Below the pieces are notes generated by a model, which was given only the letters and a program-made list of their open reading frames with translations, ran no database searches and was not told where the DNA came from. A program made the translations under genes and the position numbers. From NCBI GenBank assembly GCA_017473705.1, contig JAFUJQ010000013.1, positions 1-48,237 of the forward strand: a stretch of DNA of 48,237 nucleotides, given 5' to 3'. The stretch is from Bacteroidales bacterium. Its GTDB lineage: Bacteria > Bacteroidota > Bacteroidia > Bacteroidales > UBA932. Numbering within the stretch: position 1 is the first letter of the stretch; each line of letters begins with the position of its first letter. Below are positions 1 to 8,314 of this stretch, one piece after another.

Positions 1-2
1 AC

Positions 3-131
3 GAGTTCATAGCAGAGGTCGAATGGAAACTTAATAACAGACCCCGCAAATCGCTCGGTTATCTGACTCCGTTGGAATATTGTAGAAAAATGTTTAACTT
101 TGACTTTCGCCAGTGTTGCACTGGCAGTTAA
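3..131 (+). CDS. IS30-family transposase, C-terminal end (partial)
   Basis: The window opens inside an open frame of 42 codons that ends at TAA (129-131). The residues NNRPRKSLGYLTPLEY match the conserved end of the DDE integrase core in IS30-family transposases, where N-x-R-P-R-K-x-L-x-x-x-T-P surrounds the last catalytic Glu. The 5' part lies outside the window. In many IS30 relatives the terminal inverted repeat overlaps the 3' end of the gene; here TGTTGCACTGGCAGT just before the stop may be part of it, which would put the right end of the element close to position 140. This is inferred, because the left end cannot be seen. Confidence 0.85.
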   Translation, partial: EFIAEVEWKLNNRPRKSLGYLTPLEYCRKMFNFDFRQCCTGS

Positions 132-210
132 AATTCAGCATCGATTTTTTGCTGGCAGTATTAAAGTCAAAGATGATCAAACTGATAATTAATCACTAAA
201 ATCAAGCGCT

Positions 211-1038
211 ATGAAACGAATCTGGATTGTTTTGGCTCTGATGTCACTTTTAACCGGATGTAACAACAGGAATAGTCATACTGATCCTCGCTTCGCTATT
301 GAGCTTGGGTCTGACACCGAAGGTACTACCTATTCTATAATTGACACGGTTACAGACAGCCTGATTTATGAAAGCGGGCACTATGCCATGAAGCTGAAAA
401 CCGTCATTGATGGCTCCTACATCTTTTACGAAGACATCTTTACTGAGGAATGTTCCGGCAGATTTGTAGTATATAATCCTGAAGAGGACCTTTTGATGAG
501 AGCGGGATTCTATTGGGGATTCGATGCCGACAAGGAACTAAGGTTTAGAGTGGGAAGTTATATCAAGGATGATATTTATAAAATAAAATCACTGGATTTC
601 ACAAATAGGACACTCACAGTCGAGTTCTTTAATAGAAGTCGTATGACTCTTGACCTGGAGGGAGAAAAGCACGGCAATTACTGGGTGACATACAACGTCA
701 CTCCAAACGAAACAATAGCCCAAGAAGTAACACTGTCACCTGAGGAGAGCTCACTCGGTGAGGAGTGCATCATGGTCTGGAGAAATAACACCATTTACAG
801 CAAAGTGTACTACAAAGGCAAGCTCATTGCGGAACCAGTCATCGAGTCGACATCATTCAAAGGTATTATTGATCCAGAGACATATGTATTGGCCCCAACA
901 AAGAAGGTATGGTTCAAGACCGATGGAGACGAGCTTGTGGCAAACACCGGAATGTACATGCCAGACACCGATTGTGGCTATCGTGTCGAAATCAGGATTG
1001 ACAGTTTGGGAAACAGGTCGCTTCACTATTATCGTTAG
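211..1038 (+). CDS. Predicted lipoprotein of unknown function
   Basis: A 275-residue protein. The N-terminus has a basic start (KR), a hydrophobic stretch of about ten residues and a lipobox, LLTGC, with the acylated Cys at position 17, so it should be anchored in the periplasmic or outer membrane. The mature part is rich in Asp, Glu and Thr and alternates polar with hydrophobic residues, as beta-rich secreted proteins do. I recognise no domain or catalytic motif. It sits alone between an IS30 remnant and a decayed DUF4419 gene, with no operon partner, so its context gives no function. It may be cargo left by insertions. Gene call good; function unknown. Confidence 0.75.
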   Translation: MKRIWIVLALMSLLTGCNNRNSHTDPRFAIELGSDTEGTTYSIIDTVTDSLIYESGHYAMKLKTVIDGSYIFYEDIFTEECSGRFVVYNPEEDLLMRAGFYWGFDADKELRFRVGSYIKDDIYKIKSLDFTNRTLTVEFFNRSRMTLDLEGEKHGNYWVTYNVTPNETIAQEVTLSPEESSLGEECIMVWRNNTIYSKVYYKGKLIAEPVIESTSFKGIIDPETYVLAPTKKVWFKTDGDELVANTGMYMPDTDCGYRVEIRIDSLGNRSLHYYR

Positions 1039-1191
1039 CGAAAATCTGATTTGTAGAGACCGTCCATCATAAATTCAGCCATTTTTCTGCCGGACGATTC
1101 CCGATGCATAATGGAAGTATAATTATATTTTCAGGTTTTTACGAAGATGCATATGAAAAGATCCGTCATCCATAACATTTGTTGTCGATGA

Positions 1192-1565
1192 GAATCTCTC
1201 CTTTATACTTCCTTGTTGGACTATTGCGGAGTCGATTATGAAAAAGAATTTTCTTTGAATTATGCCAACCATCGCCCCATTGTATTATCCCCTGATGCAA
1301 TCTGGCTGCTCATAAGCCAGTCGTTTTCGTATCATGTGAACACGAACTCCGATGAGCTTCGTCCAATGTTTCTCGGGCATGATGGCAAAAGCGAATTGAC
1401 CATACGGTCAAGCACAGACTTGTTGAGCGAAGGAGCGGATCGGGATGCCATTCTGGATATGTTCTCGGCAAAGATTGCATCACATACTAAAGGCGATGTC
1501 GAGGAAATCTTCATTCAATAACATTGACAGGAACGCCAGAGGAAGTCAGAGGTGCAGAGATTTGA
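1192..1565 (+). pseudogene. Decayed DUF4419-family gene
   Basis: An open stretch from 1192 (after TGA at 1189-1191) to TAA at 1519-1521 encodes residues of DUF4419 type, including NHRPIVLSPDAIWLLISQ and a following HVNTNSDELRPMF. There is no convincing start and the fragment covers only an N-terminal part of the family. Immediately after its stop, in another frame (1518-1565), the DNA reads ITLTGTPEE, which resembles a segment found much further along intact DUF4419 proteins. This is best explained by an internal deletion plus frame loss. DUF4419 proteins have no firmly established function. No product is expected. Confidence 0.6.
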
Positions 1566-1703
1566 ACCACGTGAGTTTGTTATAAGTAATGACACGTTAT
1601 GCCTTGACACATATTCTCATATGTTATCACTCAATTCTCAATGGTAATGAATAACATCAAGAACGGGTGGGATTCATTATCGTTCCATATGATATCTGAG
1701 AAG

Positions 1704-1814
1704 CGGCGTGACATGAAATCCACGTTTTGTGTCACGCTGGTGGGTGATTTTGGCAAAATACGGTCCAAAACATGACCGGCGTGACATGAAACAGCAAATT
1801 CATGTCACGCCGGT
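1704..1814. repeat. Paired-hairpin repeat, copy A
   Basis: Two hairpins lie 35 bases apart. The first pairs GCGTGACA (1706-1713) with TGTCACGC (1730-1737). The second has a perfect 16-bp stem, 1775-1790 with 1799-1814, closing an 8-base loop. The spacer carries the shared core GATTTTGGCA. Copies B (27919) and C (44093) have the same order, length and sequence core. It lies downstream of the peroxidase gene, where it could also act as a terminator or mRNA 3' end protector. Confidence 0.85.
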
Positions 1815-1824
1815 TGTTTATAGA

Positions 1825-1884
1825 GATTCCCGATCATGTCGGGAATGACGAAGCACGGATGGAAAACCGATCAGGTCGGGATTG
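1825..1884. repeat. Two CCCGA/TCGGG inverted repeats
   Basis: ATTCCCGA (1826-1833) pairs with TCGGGAAT (1839-1846) across the loop TCATG. A weaker variant, CCGA TCAGG TCGG, follows at 1867-1879. Such motifs occur as dispersed intergenic repeats in many bacteria. The first lies about 80 bases past the peroxidase stop and could end that transcript, though no strong T-run follows on the minus strand. Confidence 0.5.
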
Positions 1885-1923
1885 GAAATCCGTTCGATGC
1901 GATTATGATGACTGAGCTATATT

Positions 1924-3324
1924 TTAGTGCCCGTCGATCAGGTCGCGACTGTTGTTGTTTGTCAGCGGCTGGCCCTTATATTCTCCTGTGAGCGTGAGGA
2001 GGAAGGCCTCGATCTTGTGGACTTCTTCATCTGTGAGCTCTACTCCACTCTGATAGAGAGCCATGTCACGGACAGCAGCATCCAGAGTCTCGCGTGTTCC
2101 GTCATGATAGTATGGCCATGTGTGCTCGACGTTGCGGAGTCCAGGCACCTTGAAGCGATGGCGGTCACGCTCCTGCTGTGTCTCCTTGAAGCGTCCGTTA
2201 TCCTCGACAGTGAGCTCAAGGCCTCTCTCCGCGAAATAGTGACGACGAAGACCCATAAGTTCATAAGTAAGTCCTCCGAGATTTTTTCCTGCATGGCAAG
2301 TCGCGCAGTCATACTTTTTGAAGAGTTCATATCCCTCAAGCTCCTCTGCAGTGATTGCAGAGTCGTCGCCGCGGAGCCATTTGTCAAATCTTGAGTCAGG
2401 AGTGATCAGAGTGCGCTCGAAATGTTCGATCGCATCTGTAATGTTCGCCTGAGTGAGACCATCAGGATATACTGCAGTGAACGCCTTTGCAAAGTTCCTG
2501 TCTGCCTGAAGCTTTGCAATGATATGGTCGAATGACGGAGAAGCCATCTCGATCGGATTGAGCGGCGGACCTGCTGCCTGGTCAGCCAGAGTTACCGCAC
2601 GTCCGTCCCAGAACTGAACGAAGTTATATACAGCATTATATACTGTAGGAGCATTGACACCTCCTACCTGACCGTCGACACCGTCAGAATATCTGTGGTT
2701 GTCAACGCCGGCTGTTTCGATAGCGTGGCATGTCGCGCAAGATACAGTGTTATCTACTGACAGACGTGTGTCATGGAAGAGCTGGAAGCCGAGAGCAGCC
2801 TTTGCCTCGTCATACTCCACATAGGCATCGATCGGCCTCACAGGCTCGTTGACGCGATGTTCCGGAAGTCCGTCCGCATAAAGAGCCACACGCTTTGTCT
2901 TGATCCAGTCAAGCACGATTGCTCGTTTCTCGGATGTAAGAGAACTGCCCCAATGCACAAGATAATACTTAGGCATAGGCATGCGGTCGTCAAGAACGAC
3001 CTTCTCGACCTTTGCAAGATCCACGGCATTCACTTCGCCGTCAACCTTGACAGCCTCCATGAACTTAGTTATATCATAGGCACGATATCCGGAGTCCACA
3101 TCCTTCATCACGACCTTCCCGACAACAGGAAGCTTCGCGTAGAAAGGCAGCTCAGGATCAGCAGAATGGCAGCTCAGACAGCCGCCCTCAGCAAGGATTT
3201 CGTACACGCGCTCATTCTGCGGAAGATCAGCAGAAGGCGCCTGGTTGACGGCCCTGTAGACCACAACCATTGCGGCAGCCGCCACCAGCAGCACAACCGC
3301 ACACCATTTAAAAAATCTTTTCAT
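1924..3324 (-). CDS. Tri-haem cytochrome c peroxidase (YhjA-type)
   Basis: A 466-residue protein with one N-terminal membrane anchor (about residues 5-24) and three CxxCH haem c sites: CLSCH at 49-53, CATCH at 196-200 and CATCH at 340-344. The last two, with the VNAPTVYN and FKVPGLRN segments between and after them, belong to the classical di-haem CCP/MauG fold. The extra N-terminal haem domain and total length match E. coli YhjA, a quinol-dependent peroxidase of 465 residues. It should reduce hydrogen peroxide in the periplasm with electrons from the quinol pool. It is the last gene of a five-gene minus-strand operon that also encodes the haem-attachment proteins ResB and CcsA. The quinol link is inferred from architecture. 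Confidence 0.88.
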   Translation of the reverse strand: MKRFFKWCAVVLLVAAAAMVVVYRAVNQAPSADLPQNERVYEILAEGGCLSCHSADPELPFYAKLPVVGKVVMKDVDSGYRAYDITKFMEAVKVDGEVNAVDLAKVEKVVLDDRMPMPKYYLVHWGSSLTSEKRAIVLDWIKTKRVALYADGLPEHRVNEPVRPIDAYVEYDEAKAALGFQLFHDTRLSVDNTVSCATCHAIETAGVDNHRYSDGVDGQVGGVNAPTVYNAVYNFVQFWDGRAVTLADQAAGPPLNPIEMASPSFDHIIAKLQADRNFAKAFTAVYPDGLTQANITDAIEHFERTLITPDSRFDKWLRGDDSAITAEELEGYELFKKYDCATCHAGKNLGGLTYELMGLRRHYFAERGLELTVEDNGRFKETQQERDRHRFKVPGLRNVEHTWPYYHDGTRETLDAAVRDMALYQSGVELTDEEVHKIEAFLLTLTGEYKGQPLTNNNSRDLIDGH

Positions 3325-3347
3325 AAGCCCAACACCAGTTAGTTATT

Positions 3348-4172
3348 TCATCTGTTGTATATGTGTATGCTGTCCTGTGCAGAAGGAAGGTAGTTTATAC
3401 CCCACCAGCACATCTGCAGGCACGCAAAGGCAAAGATCAGAAGCAGACACTGCGCTGTCCTGGATCCTCTGCCCATTACTCTCAAATGTATATATAGAAC
3501 ATAGCAAAGCCATGTTATCAATGCCCATGTCTCCTTCGGATCCCAAGCCCAGTAGTGGCCCCAAGCGTCCTTCGCCCATAAGGCTCCGGAGAGCATCCCG
3601 AAGGTCAGGAATGCCGTTCCCAGATATACGAGCGTGTCTGCCGCACTCATTATATCCTTTCCCTTCCCGAAAAGTCCGGCCAGAGCCAGCAGGAAGGCAC
3701 ATCCAAGAAGCGAATATGAAAACATGTACACTGTGACATGCGGGATGAACCAGCCGCTCTGAAGCGCAGGCATCAGCGTCTGGTCATGTATCTCCGGACG
3801 AAGCACATTCAGTATCATGAACACACTCGCCAGGATTGCAGAGAATGACAATATCCATCTATATCTCCATCTGACATAGGTCAGAAGACCGGCAGTAAGC
3901 GCAAAGAACGAATACCATAGACGCGTCTCGCCCATAGTCCTGAGAGGCGGACGTTCCAATGACTCCCACAGTCCTGCGATGAAAGCAGCAAGAACGGCCA
4001 CCGAAAGCACAGACATGAATATCGATATTCTGCGGAAGCGGCGATAGCGCAGTGATGACGCAGACCAGTGGTCATTCGCGCATAGCGACACGACAGCCGC
4101 AGCAAATGCAAATGCTATTGCTGCTGACGCGAACCATATGAATATATCCCAAGTCACCATAGCACTAATCAT
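3348..4172 (-). CDS. ccsA: Cytochrome c biogenesis protein CcsA (WWD haem-handling)
   Basis: An integral membrane protein of 274 residues with about eight hydrophobic segments. The segment WGHYWAWDPKETWALITW is the tryptophan-rich WWD motif of the CcmC/CcmF/CcsA haem-handling family, which presents haem to apocytochromes on the periplasmic side. The frame is open further upstream, but that extension would overlap ResB by over 90 bases. I chose the ATG at 4172, which overlaps the end of resB by eight bases; an ATG four codons later (4160) is also possible. With ResB it forms a system II cytochrome c synthase, here next to a tri-haem peroxidase that is its likely client. Confidence 0.85.
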   Translation of the reverse strand: MISAMVTWDIFIWFASAAIAFAFAAAVVSLCANDHWSASSLRYRRFRRISIFMSVLSVAVLAAFIAGLWESLERPPLRTMGETRLWYSFFALTAGLLTYVRWRYRWILSFSAILASVFMILNVLRPEIHDQTLMPALQSGWFIPHVTVYMFSYSLLGCAFLLALAGLFGKGKDIMSAADTLVYLGTAFLTFGMLSGALWAKDAWGHYWAWDPKETWALITWLCYVLYIHLRVMGRGSRTAQCLLLIFAFACLQMCWWGINYLPSAQDSIHIYNR

Positions 4173-4914
4173 TAACATGCCTTTGTCTCTGCGGACCCCT
4201 GAGGAATAGCAGCAGCGCTCCTGCCAGAAGCATTGCAATTCCTGCCATGGTCCCATACTTCCAAGGTTCCCTCACTATCTCCAGAACACACCCCCGCTCA
4301 TCATATCCCATAAGATAGACATCTTCACATAAAGTCCTGGAATACGGATGATTGACCTTTATCTTTGCAACCTTTCCATCAACTTCGACCAAGGCCTCGT
4401 ACGAGGACTGGTCAAAGTCCTTGAGGACAATGTCATAGGACAGCCACTCCGGCTTTCCATCCATATGGTAAGCCTCTTGTGTCGGCATGTCAGCAAGAGC
4501 CTTCATCCTCATGATCTGCACATCAGGTGCACCCCAGAACGCAGAGCCAAGGGCGACAAGCAAGCCAAGATGCAACAGCAGAAATCGCCATCTTACAGCA
4601 CCGAGTCGAGCCCCTGTCGGAGTCTGCTCGCGCCAGCCTCGCATGATCACGAAAAGCAGCACAGTCTGCAGAAGGAGCATAATGCATACAAACACCCACG
4701 AGGATGCAATGTCCCGGTTGCCGGTAAAACCTATCACCAGACAAGCAATCAAGAATGCAGACACAGAGAAAATTGTTCCAGTCGTTGAAAGAAAGAATCT
4801 GACAATCAGAGATTTCCTGCAATGGTTCCACAGCAGCGAGCATCCCATGATCCACCCTGAAAGCAGAATGACATTCAGAGGAAAGGCGAAGAATGATGTC
4901 GGGAAACCACCCAT
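4165..4914 (-). CDS. resB: ResB-like cytochrome c biogenesis protein
   Basis: A 249-residue protein with three to four N-terminal hydrophobic segments, a periplasmic loop (about residues 130-215) and a last membrane segment near the C-terminus (about 222-240). This layout and its position before a CcsA gene fit the short ResB/Ccs1 proteins of Bacteroidota, which keep apocytochrome and haem reduced during attachment. Sequence conservation in this family is low, so the call leans on topology and gene order. Its start lies three bases after the GNAT stop, and its end overlaps the ccsA start, so the genes are co-transcribed and probably translationally coupled. Confidence 0.75.
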   Translation of the reverse strand: MGGFPTSFFAFPLNVILLSGWIMGCSLLWNHCRKSLIVRFFLSTTGTIFSVSAFLIACLVIGFTGNRDIASSWVFVCIMLLLQTVLLFVIMRGWREQTPTGARLGAVRWRFLLLHLGLLVALGSAFWGAPDVQIMRMKALADMPTQEAYHMDGKPEWLSYDIVLKDFDQSSYEALVEVDGKVAKIKVNHPYSRTLCEDVYLMGYDERGCVLEIVREPWKYGTMAGIAMLLAGALLLFLRGPQRQRHVND

Positions 4915-4917
4915 GAT

Positions 4918-5436
4918 TTATGCCAGTTTATAGATTTCTGAAACCTTTACAAAACCTTTGCGGATGAAGTATTCGTGAGCGGAATGATTGTTCAATCCGG
5001 ACTCGAGGTATATATCAGAAATGCCTTTCTGAGCGAACCATTCCAACCCAGCCTTGAGCAGAGCGCTTCCGACTCCCTTGCTTCTGCAGTCACCCTTGAC
5101 AAGAAGGTCGCAGAGCATTCCATATGGATCAGCCCCGTCCTCCTGGATCTCCACAACACAGAATCCCAGGATGTTCCCATCAGGGCCGACAGCCTTGAAT
5201 ACTCCCGAATCCTCCGCACTTGTAATGTTTCCATGTATATATTTCATCCAGAAATGGCGGGCACGGGAAGACGGTCTCGCAATCAGTCTTCCATCCACAA
5301 AATCGCCCTCGCCCACTCCCATCTGGATTTCTCCATGTGAAATATATTCAGTGTTAGCTGTGATATGCTCCAGAAACATATCACACAGTGCAGGTTCATC
5401 TTCTACAGAAGCGTTCAATATCTCAAATTCAGTCAT
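4918..5436 (-). CDS. GNAT-family N-acetyltransferase
   Basis: A 172-residue protein. The acetyl-CoA binding motif A of the GNAT fold is seen as CRSKGVGSALL at residues 117-127, followed by the usual HSAHEYFIRKGF segment, where the family often has N-x-x-A-x-x-x-Y-x-x-x-G-F. It should transfer an acetyl group from acetyl-CoA to an amine; the substrate cannot be read from the sequence. Its ATG sits inside the end of the upstream gene (ATGACTGA overlap of 8 bases), so the two are translationally coupled. Whether it acts with the cytochrome genes downstream is unknown. Confidence 0.85.
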   Translation of the reverse strand: MTEFEILNASVEDEPALCDMFLEHITANTEYISHGEIQMGVGEGDFVDGRLIARPSSRARHFWMKYIHGNITSAEDSGVFKAVGPDGNILGFCVVEIQEDGADPYGMLCDLLVKGDCRSKGVGSALLKAGLEWFAQKGISDIYLESGLNNHSAHEYFIRKGFVKVSEIYKLA

Positions 5437-7264
5437 TTTTCTTCTTTTTAAACCTTTTTATTTGTTTGGAAATTCCCATGACAAGACCTACAACAGCCAA
5501 GACTGCAACAGCAGCTGCCGCAAGGGATGAAACGGCCGCAGCCAACTTTTCCCAAACAACATTCTCTTCTATAAGCACAGACACAAAAGGCCACTTGCTG
5601 TCCTGGAATGCAAGTTCCAGCAAAGACAGTACGGAAATGGCGATCAGGACCTTGTTCATCAAGGAGTCTGCCTTTGCCGCCTGATATTCTCCAAGGCTCT
5701 GAAGATTGCTGCTGACCACCTCCTGGACATCCTTGAAGCTTTGGAAATCAGTCTCCAGGTCAAGTCTGCGAGCTGTCCTGTCATACATAACCTTATGTGA
5801 CGGGAACTTCATATGCTTGATGACATCCAGCTGTATAGCCTTCTGCGAAGCGACCAAAGCCGCTTTAGAGCACTCTCCGATCTTAGCCTTTGTGACATCT
5901 GACATATCATCTGTCAATCTCAGCAGTGTTGTGACAGCATGATTGAAAGTGTATTTCTTGGCAAGCACAAGCTGGAGGATCAGCAGATATTCCTCCCAGG
6001 AAACGTGATAGAACCTGCGGTCCCTCATCACCTCTTTCCAGTTGACGCCATCAACCCCATCTCCACGGCGCCCGTATGTGCCGATCACTACTGCCATATG
6101 AGAGCCGGCAAGGACAAGGTCATCAGTATCGATGGCTATGTTTTCACCGCACACATCGTCATATGCTTCTGCATCCCTGTATGGCCATTCTGCAGGATAC
6201 ATTGTCATAAGCCCGACGATCTCCGGCTTATGAAAATCCCTTATATGATTGATTATATCTGCTTCTGAAAACCTGGCACATTCATACTGCGACTCCCCTT
6301 TCATGAGACTATAATTATCGGAGAACAGATCCCGATTCGCACCATATGGGTGCCGCACAGTTTCCCAAATGTCCACCATTGCATAACGCAAGTCATCGTA
6401 AACAGAAACTTTACTCAAGTCAACACCCTTTACAAACATCCTGGTAAGGAACTTCTTGTAACATAGAAGCACTTTGTCAAACACGCGGTCTTCACTCTTT
6501 TCGTGCCATGACATCGGCCACACTGCATTTCCCTCATCATTCAACCAGAAGCCATCGACAATCAGACTGTTGAGCAGGTCAATTCCTCCACCATCGGACG
6601 TGCTTGCATCATCTTCGTCATCGTCCCCTGTCCAGTATTCGGCTCCAAGACAGGAAGACAGCAAAGATATGATATGATTCGTCTCGGCCTCCACTGACTT
6701 TCTTCCAGGACGCCCCATATGCTCGTCATCATCCAGGTCTGCTTCAAGAATCCGACAGGTGAAGCCGTCGAAAAGGAAACGATATGTAAGTGAAAAGATG
6801 TTTCCAAAAAATTGGGACACTTCGACATTGACATGTCCCTGCAGGTCTATAGGATCAAAATCCAGCTTCGCCTTACCGTCTTTGCCGATCTCAACGTCTG
6901 AGCGTACAGGAATACGGAAATCAAATCCTCTCAATGAATATCTTGCGATCTGCTCATTCTCCTTCCTCATATAGCTCTCCGGGAAAACAAGCCTTTCGAC
7001 TTCCGGATTCATCCTGACTATGTTCATTCCTGAAAATTCCGCAAGAGAGGAGACCGGTACATCTCCTTCTTTCGGATCCTTCTTCAGTTTTCGCTTCATC
7101 TGGGTCATCATTTCCCGATATCTGTCTATTGAAAGCTCCGCTTCGGGCAGATGTTCAGCAACGACATCAGCATCCGCCATGAAGGTATGGATAAAGACAA
7201 CTGAGAATGAAGGATATGACAGTGGGTTCTTATCCACCGAGCAACAAGTCTTTCTAATGTCCAT
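5429..7264 (-). CDS. Unknown protein: large soluble region plus two C-terminal TM segments
   Basis: A 611-residue protein that I do not recognise. Residues 1 to about 530 look soluble and mixed alpha/beta, with an acidic low-complexity patch (WTGDDDEDDASTSDGGG). A helical stretch leads into SLMNKVLIAISVLSLLEL, the first of two hydrophobic segments, then a short loop, a second segment and a very basic tail (KQIKRFKKKKND). A long soluble part followed by two closely spaced C-terminal TM helices resembles CorA-like topology, but I see no GMN motif. The protein at 34599-35822 has the same layout. The gene heads the operon ending in the peroxidase; a TAnnTTTG box (TATTTTTG) lies at 7290-7297 on the minus strand. 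Confidence 0.75.
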   Translation of the reverse strand: MDIRKTCCSVDKNPLSYPSFSVVFIHTFMADADVVAEHLPEAELSIDRYREMMTQMKRKLKKDPKEGDVPVSSLAEFSGMNIVRMNPEVERLVFPESYMRKENEQIARYSLRGFDFRIPVRSDVEIGKDGKAKLDFDPIDLQGHVNVEVSQFFGNIFSLTYRFLFDGFTCRILEADLDDDEHMGRPGRKSVEAETNHIISLLSSCLGAEYWTGDDDEDDASTSDGGGIDLLNSLIVDGFWLNDEGNAVWPMSWHEKSEDRVFDKVLLCYKKFLTRMFVKGVDLSKVSVYDDLRYAMVDIWETVRHPYGANRDLFSDNYSLMKGESQYECARFSEADIINHIRDFHKPEIVGLMTMYPAEWPYRDAEAYDDVCGENIAIDTDDLVLAGSHMAVVIGTYGRRGDGVDGVNWKEVMRDRRFYHVSWEEYLLILQLVLAKKYTFNHAVTTLLRLTDDMSDVTKAKIGECSKAALVASQKAIQLDVIKHMKFPSHKVMYDRTARRLDLETDFQSFKDVQEVVSSNLQSLGEYQAAKADSLMNKVLIAISVLSLLELAFQDSKWPFVSVLIEENVVWEKLAAAVSSLAAAAVAVLAVVGLVMGISKQIKRFKKKKND

Positions 7265-7289
7265 TTAGCCGTTTTTTTTGATATCTTTA

Positions 7290-7317
7290 CAAAAATAGCA
7301 AAAGTTTACTAACTTTG
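7290..7317. promoter_or_regulatory. Divergent promoter pair for 7264(-) and 7349(+)
   Basis: The 84-base gap holds two Bacteroidetes -7 boxes on opposite strands: TATTTTTG read on the minus strand (7290-7297) and TAACTTTG on the plus strand (7310-7317). Leaders would be about 20 and 30 bases. No clear -33 element was identified for either. Confidence 0.55.
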
Positions 7318-7348
7318 TTCTTAATAACGTTATAAAACCTACAACAAA

Positions 7349-8314
7349 ATGAGTGAAGAAATCATTCAGCATCTTGATGCAATAGACGTCACGATGGGCG
7401 GAGGCTCAAACCTCCTGAATGTCGTCCTGGCCCTGGTAATGTTCGGAGTAGCTCTCGGAATCAAGCCCGCCACTTTCATAGACATCATAAGAAATCCCAA
7501 GTCGATCATCACAGGCATCGTCTGCCAGCTGGTCCTTCTTCCGGCTCTCACTCTCGTGCTGATCATGTGCCTTGGAAACTTCATCTCACCGATGATCGCC
7601 CTCGGAATGATCCTCGTGGCATCATGCCCGGGTGGAAACATCTCCAACTTCATCACATCTCTCTCAAGAGGTAATACAGAACTTTCGGTGTCGCTGACAG
7701 CGTTCAACACTGCAGCCTGCGTGTTCACCACTCCTATGAACTTCTCGTTCTGGGGCGGCCTTTACCTCAAGTTCGCGGAAAAGAGAATGGTGCTCCCTGA
7801 GCTTGACATTCCTTTCTGGGAGATATTCAAGAGCATAGTCATCCTCCTCGGCATTCCTCTCGTGCTCGGAATCCTCTGCGCACAGTACCTGCCTAAGGTG
7901 ACTGCAAAGATCAAGAAGCCTTTCCAGTATTTCTCAATCGCGGTGTTCATCATCATGGTGATAGCCATCTTCGCCGGAAACTTCGACGCATTCATGAAGT
8001 GCATCAAATACATTTTCATCGTGGTACTCATCCACAACCTCCTCGCACTCGGCATCGGCTTCGGCACAAGTACGGCGCTCAAGCTGCCATACAAGGACCG
8101 CAGGACCGTTACCATAGAGACCGGCATCCAGAACTCAGGCCTCGGCCTGATCCTCCTTCTCAACCCTGCGATATTCCCTGATTCAGGCGCATGGGCCAAC
8201 AACGGAGGAATGCTCGTGATCACAGCATGGTGGGGCGTATGGCACATCATTTCAGGTCTCACCCTTGCATACGCATGGAAAATCAGAGGAAGAAAAGAAG
8301 TAAACGAAGAATAA
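7349..8314 (+). CDS. Bile acid:sodium symporter (BASS) family transporter
   Basis: A 321-residue membrane protein with about nine to ten hydrophobic segments. The segment ASCPGGNISNFITSLSRGN (residues 91-109) is the conserved unwound-helix region of the SBF/BASS fold, where CPGG and N residues help to bind sodium. Members carry bile acids, pantoate, pyruvate or other organic anions with sodium; the substrate here cannot be told. It is the first gene of a four-gene plus-strand operon with a lipid acyltransferase, an outer-membrane barrel and a deoxynucleoside kinase. The stop codon overlaps the next start by one base (TAATG). Confidence 0.88.
   Translation: MSEEIIQHLDAIDVTMGGGSNLLNVVLALVMFGVALGIKPATFIDIIRNPKSIITGIVCQLVLLPALTLVLIMCLGNFISPMIALGMILVASCPGGNISNFITSLSRGNTELSVSLTAFNTAACVFTTPMNFSFWGGLYLKFAEKRMVLPELDIPFWEIFKSIVILLGIPLVLGILCAQYLPKVTAKIKKPFQYFSIAVFIIMVIAIFAGNFDAFMKCIKYIFIVVLIHNLLALGIGFGTSTALKLPYKDRRTVTIETGIQNSGLGLILLLNPAIFPDSGAWANNGGMLVITAWWGVWHIISGLTLAYAWKIRGRKEVNEE

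Larger units (their letters stand above)
1566..1923. other. Intergenic region with hairpin repeats, no gene
   Basis: This 358-base gap separates the decayed DUF4419 gene from the convergent 3' end of the peroxidase gene. It holds no credible reading frame. It contains copy A of the paired-hairpin repeat (1704-1814) and two smaller CCCGA/TCGGG hairpins (1826-1846 and 1867-1879). Confidence 0.7.

Noticed and set aside
1704-1814. Riboswitch or tRNA-like structure in copy A
   Set aside because: Only two simple hairpins; no conserved junction, and the same element recurs beside unrelated genes at their 3' ends.
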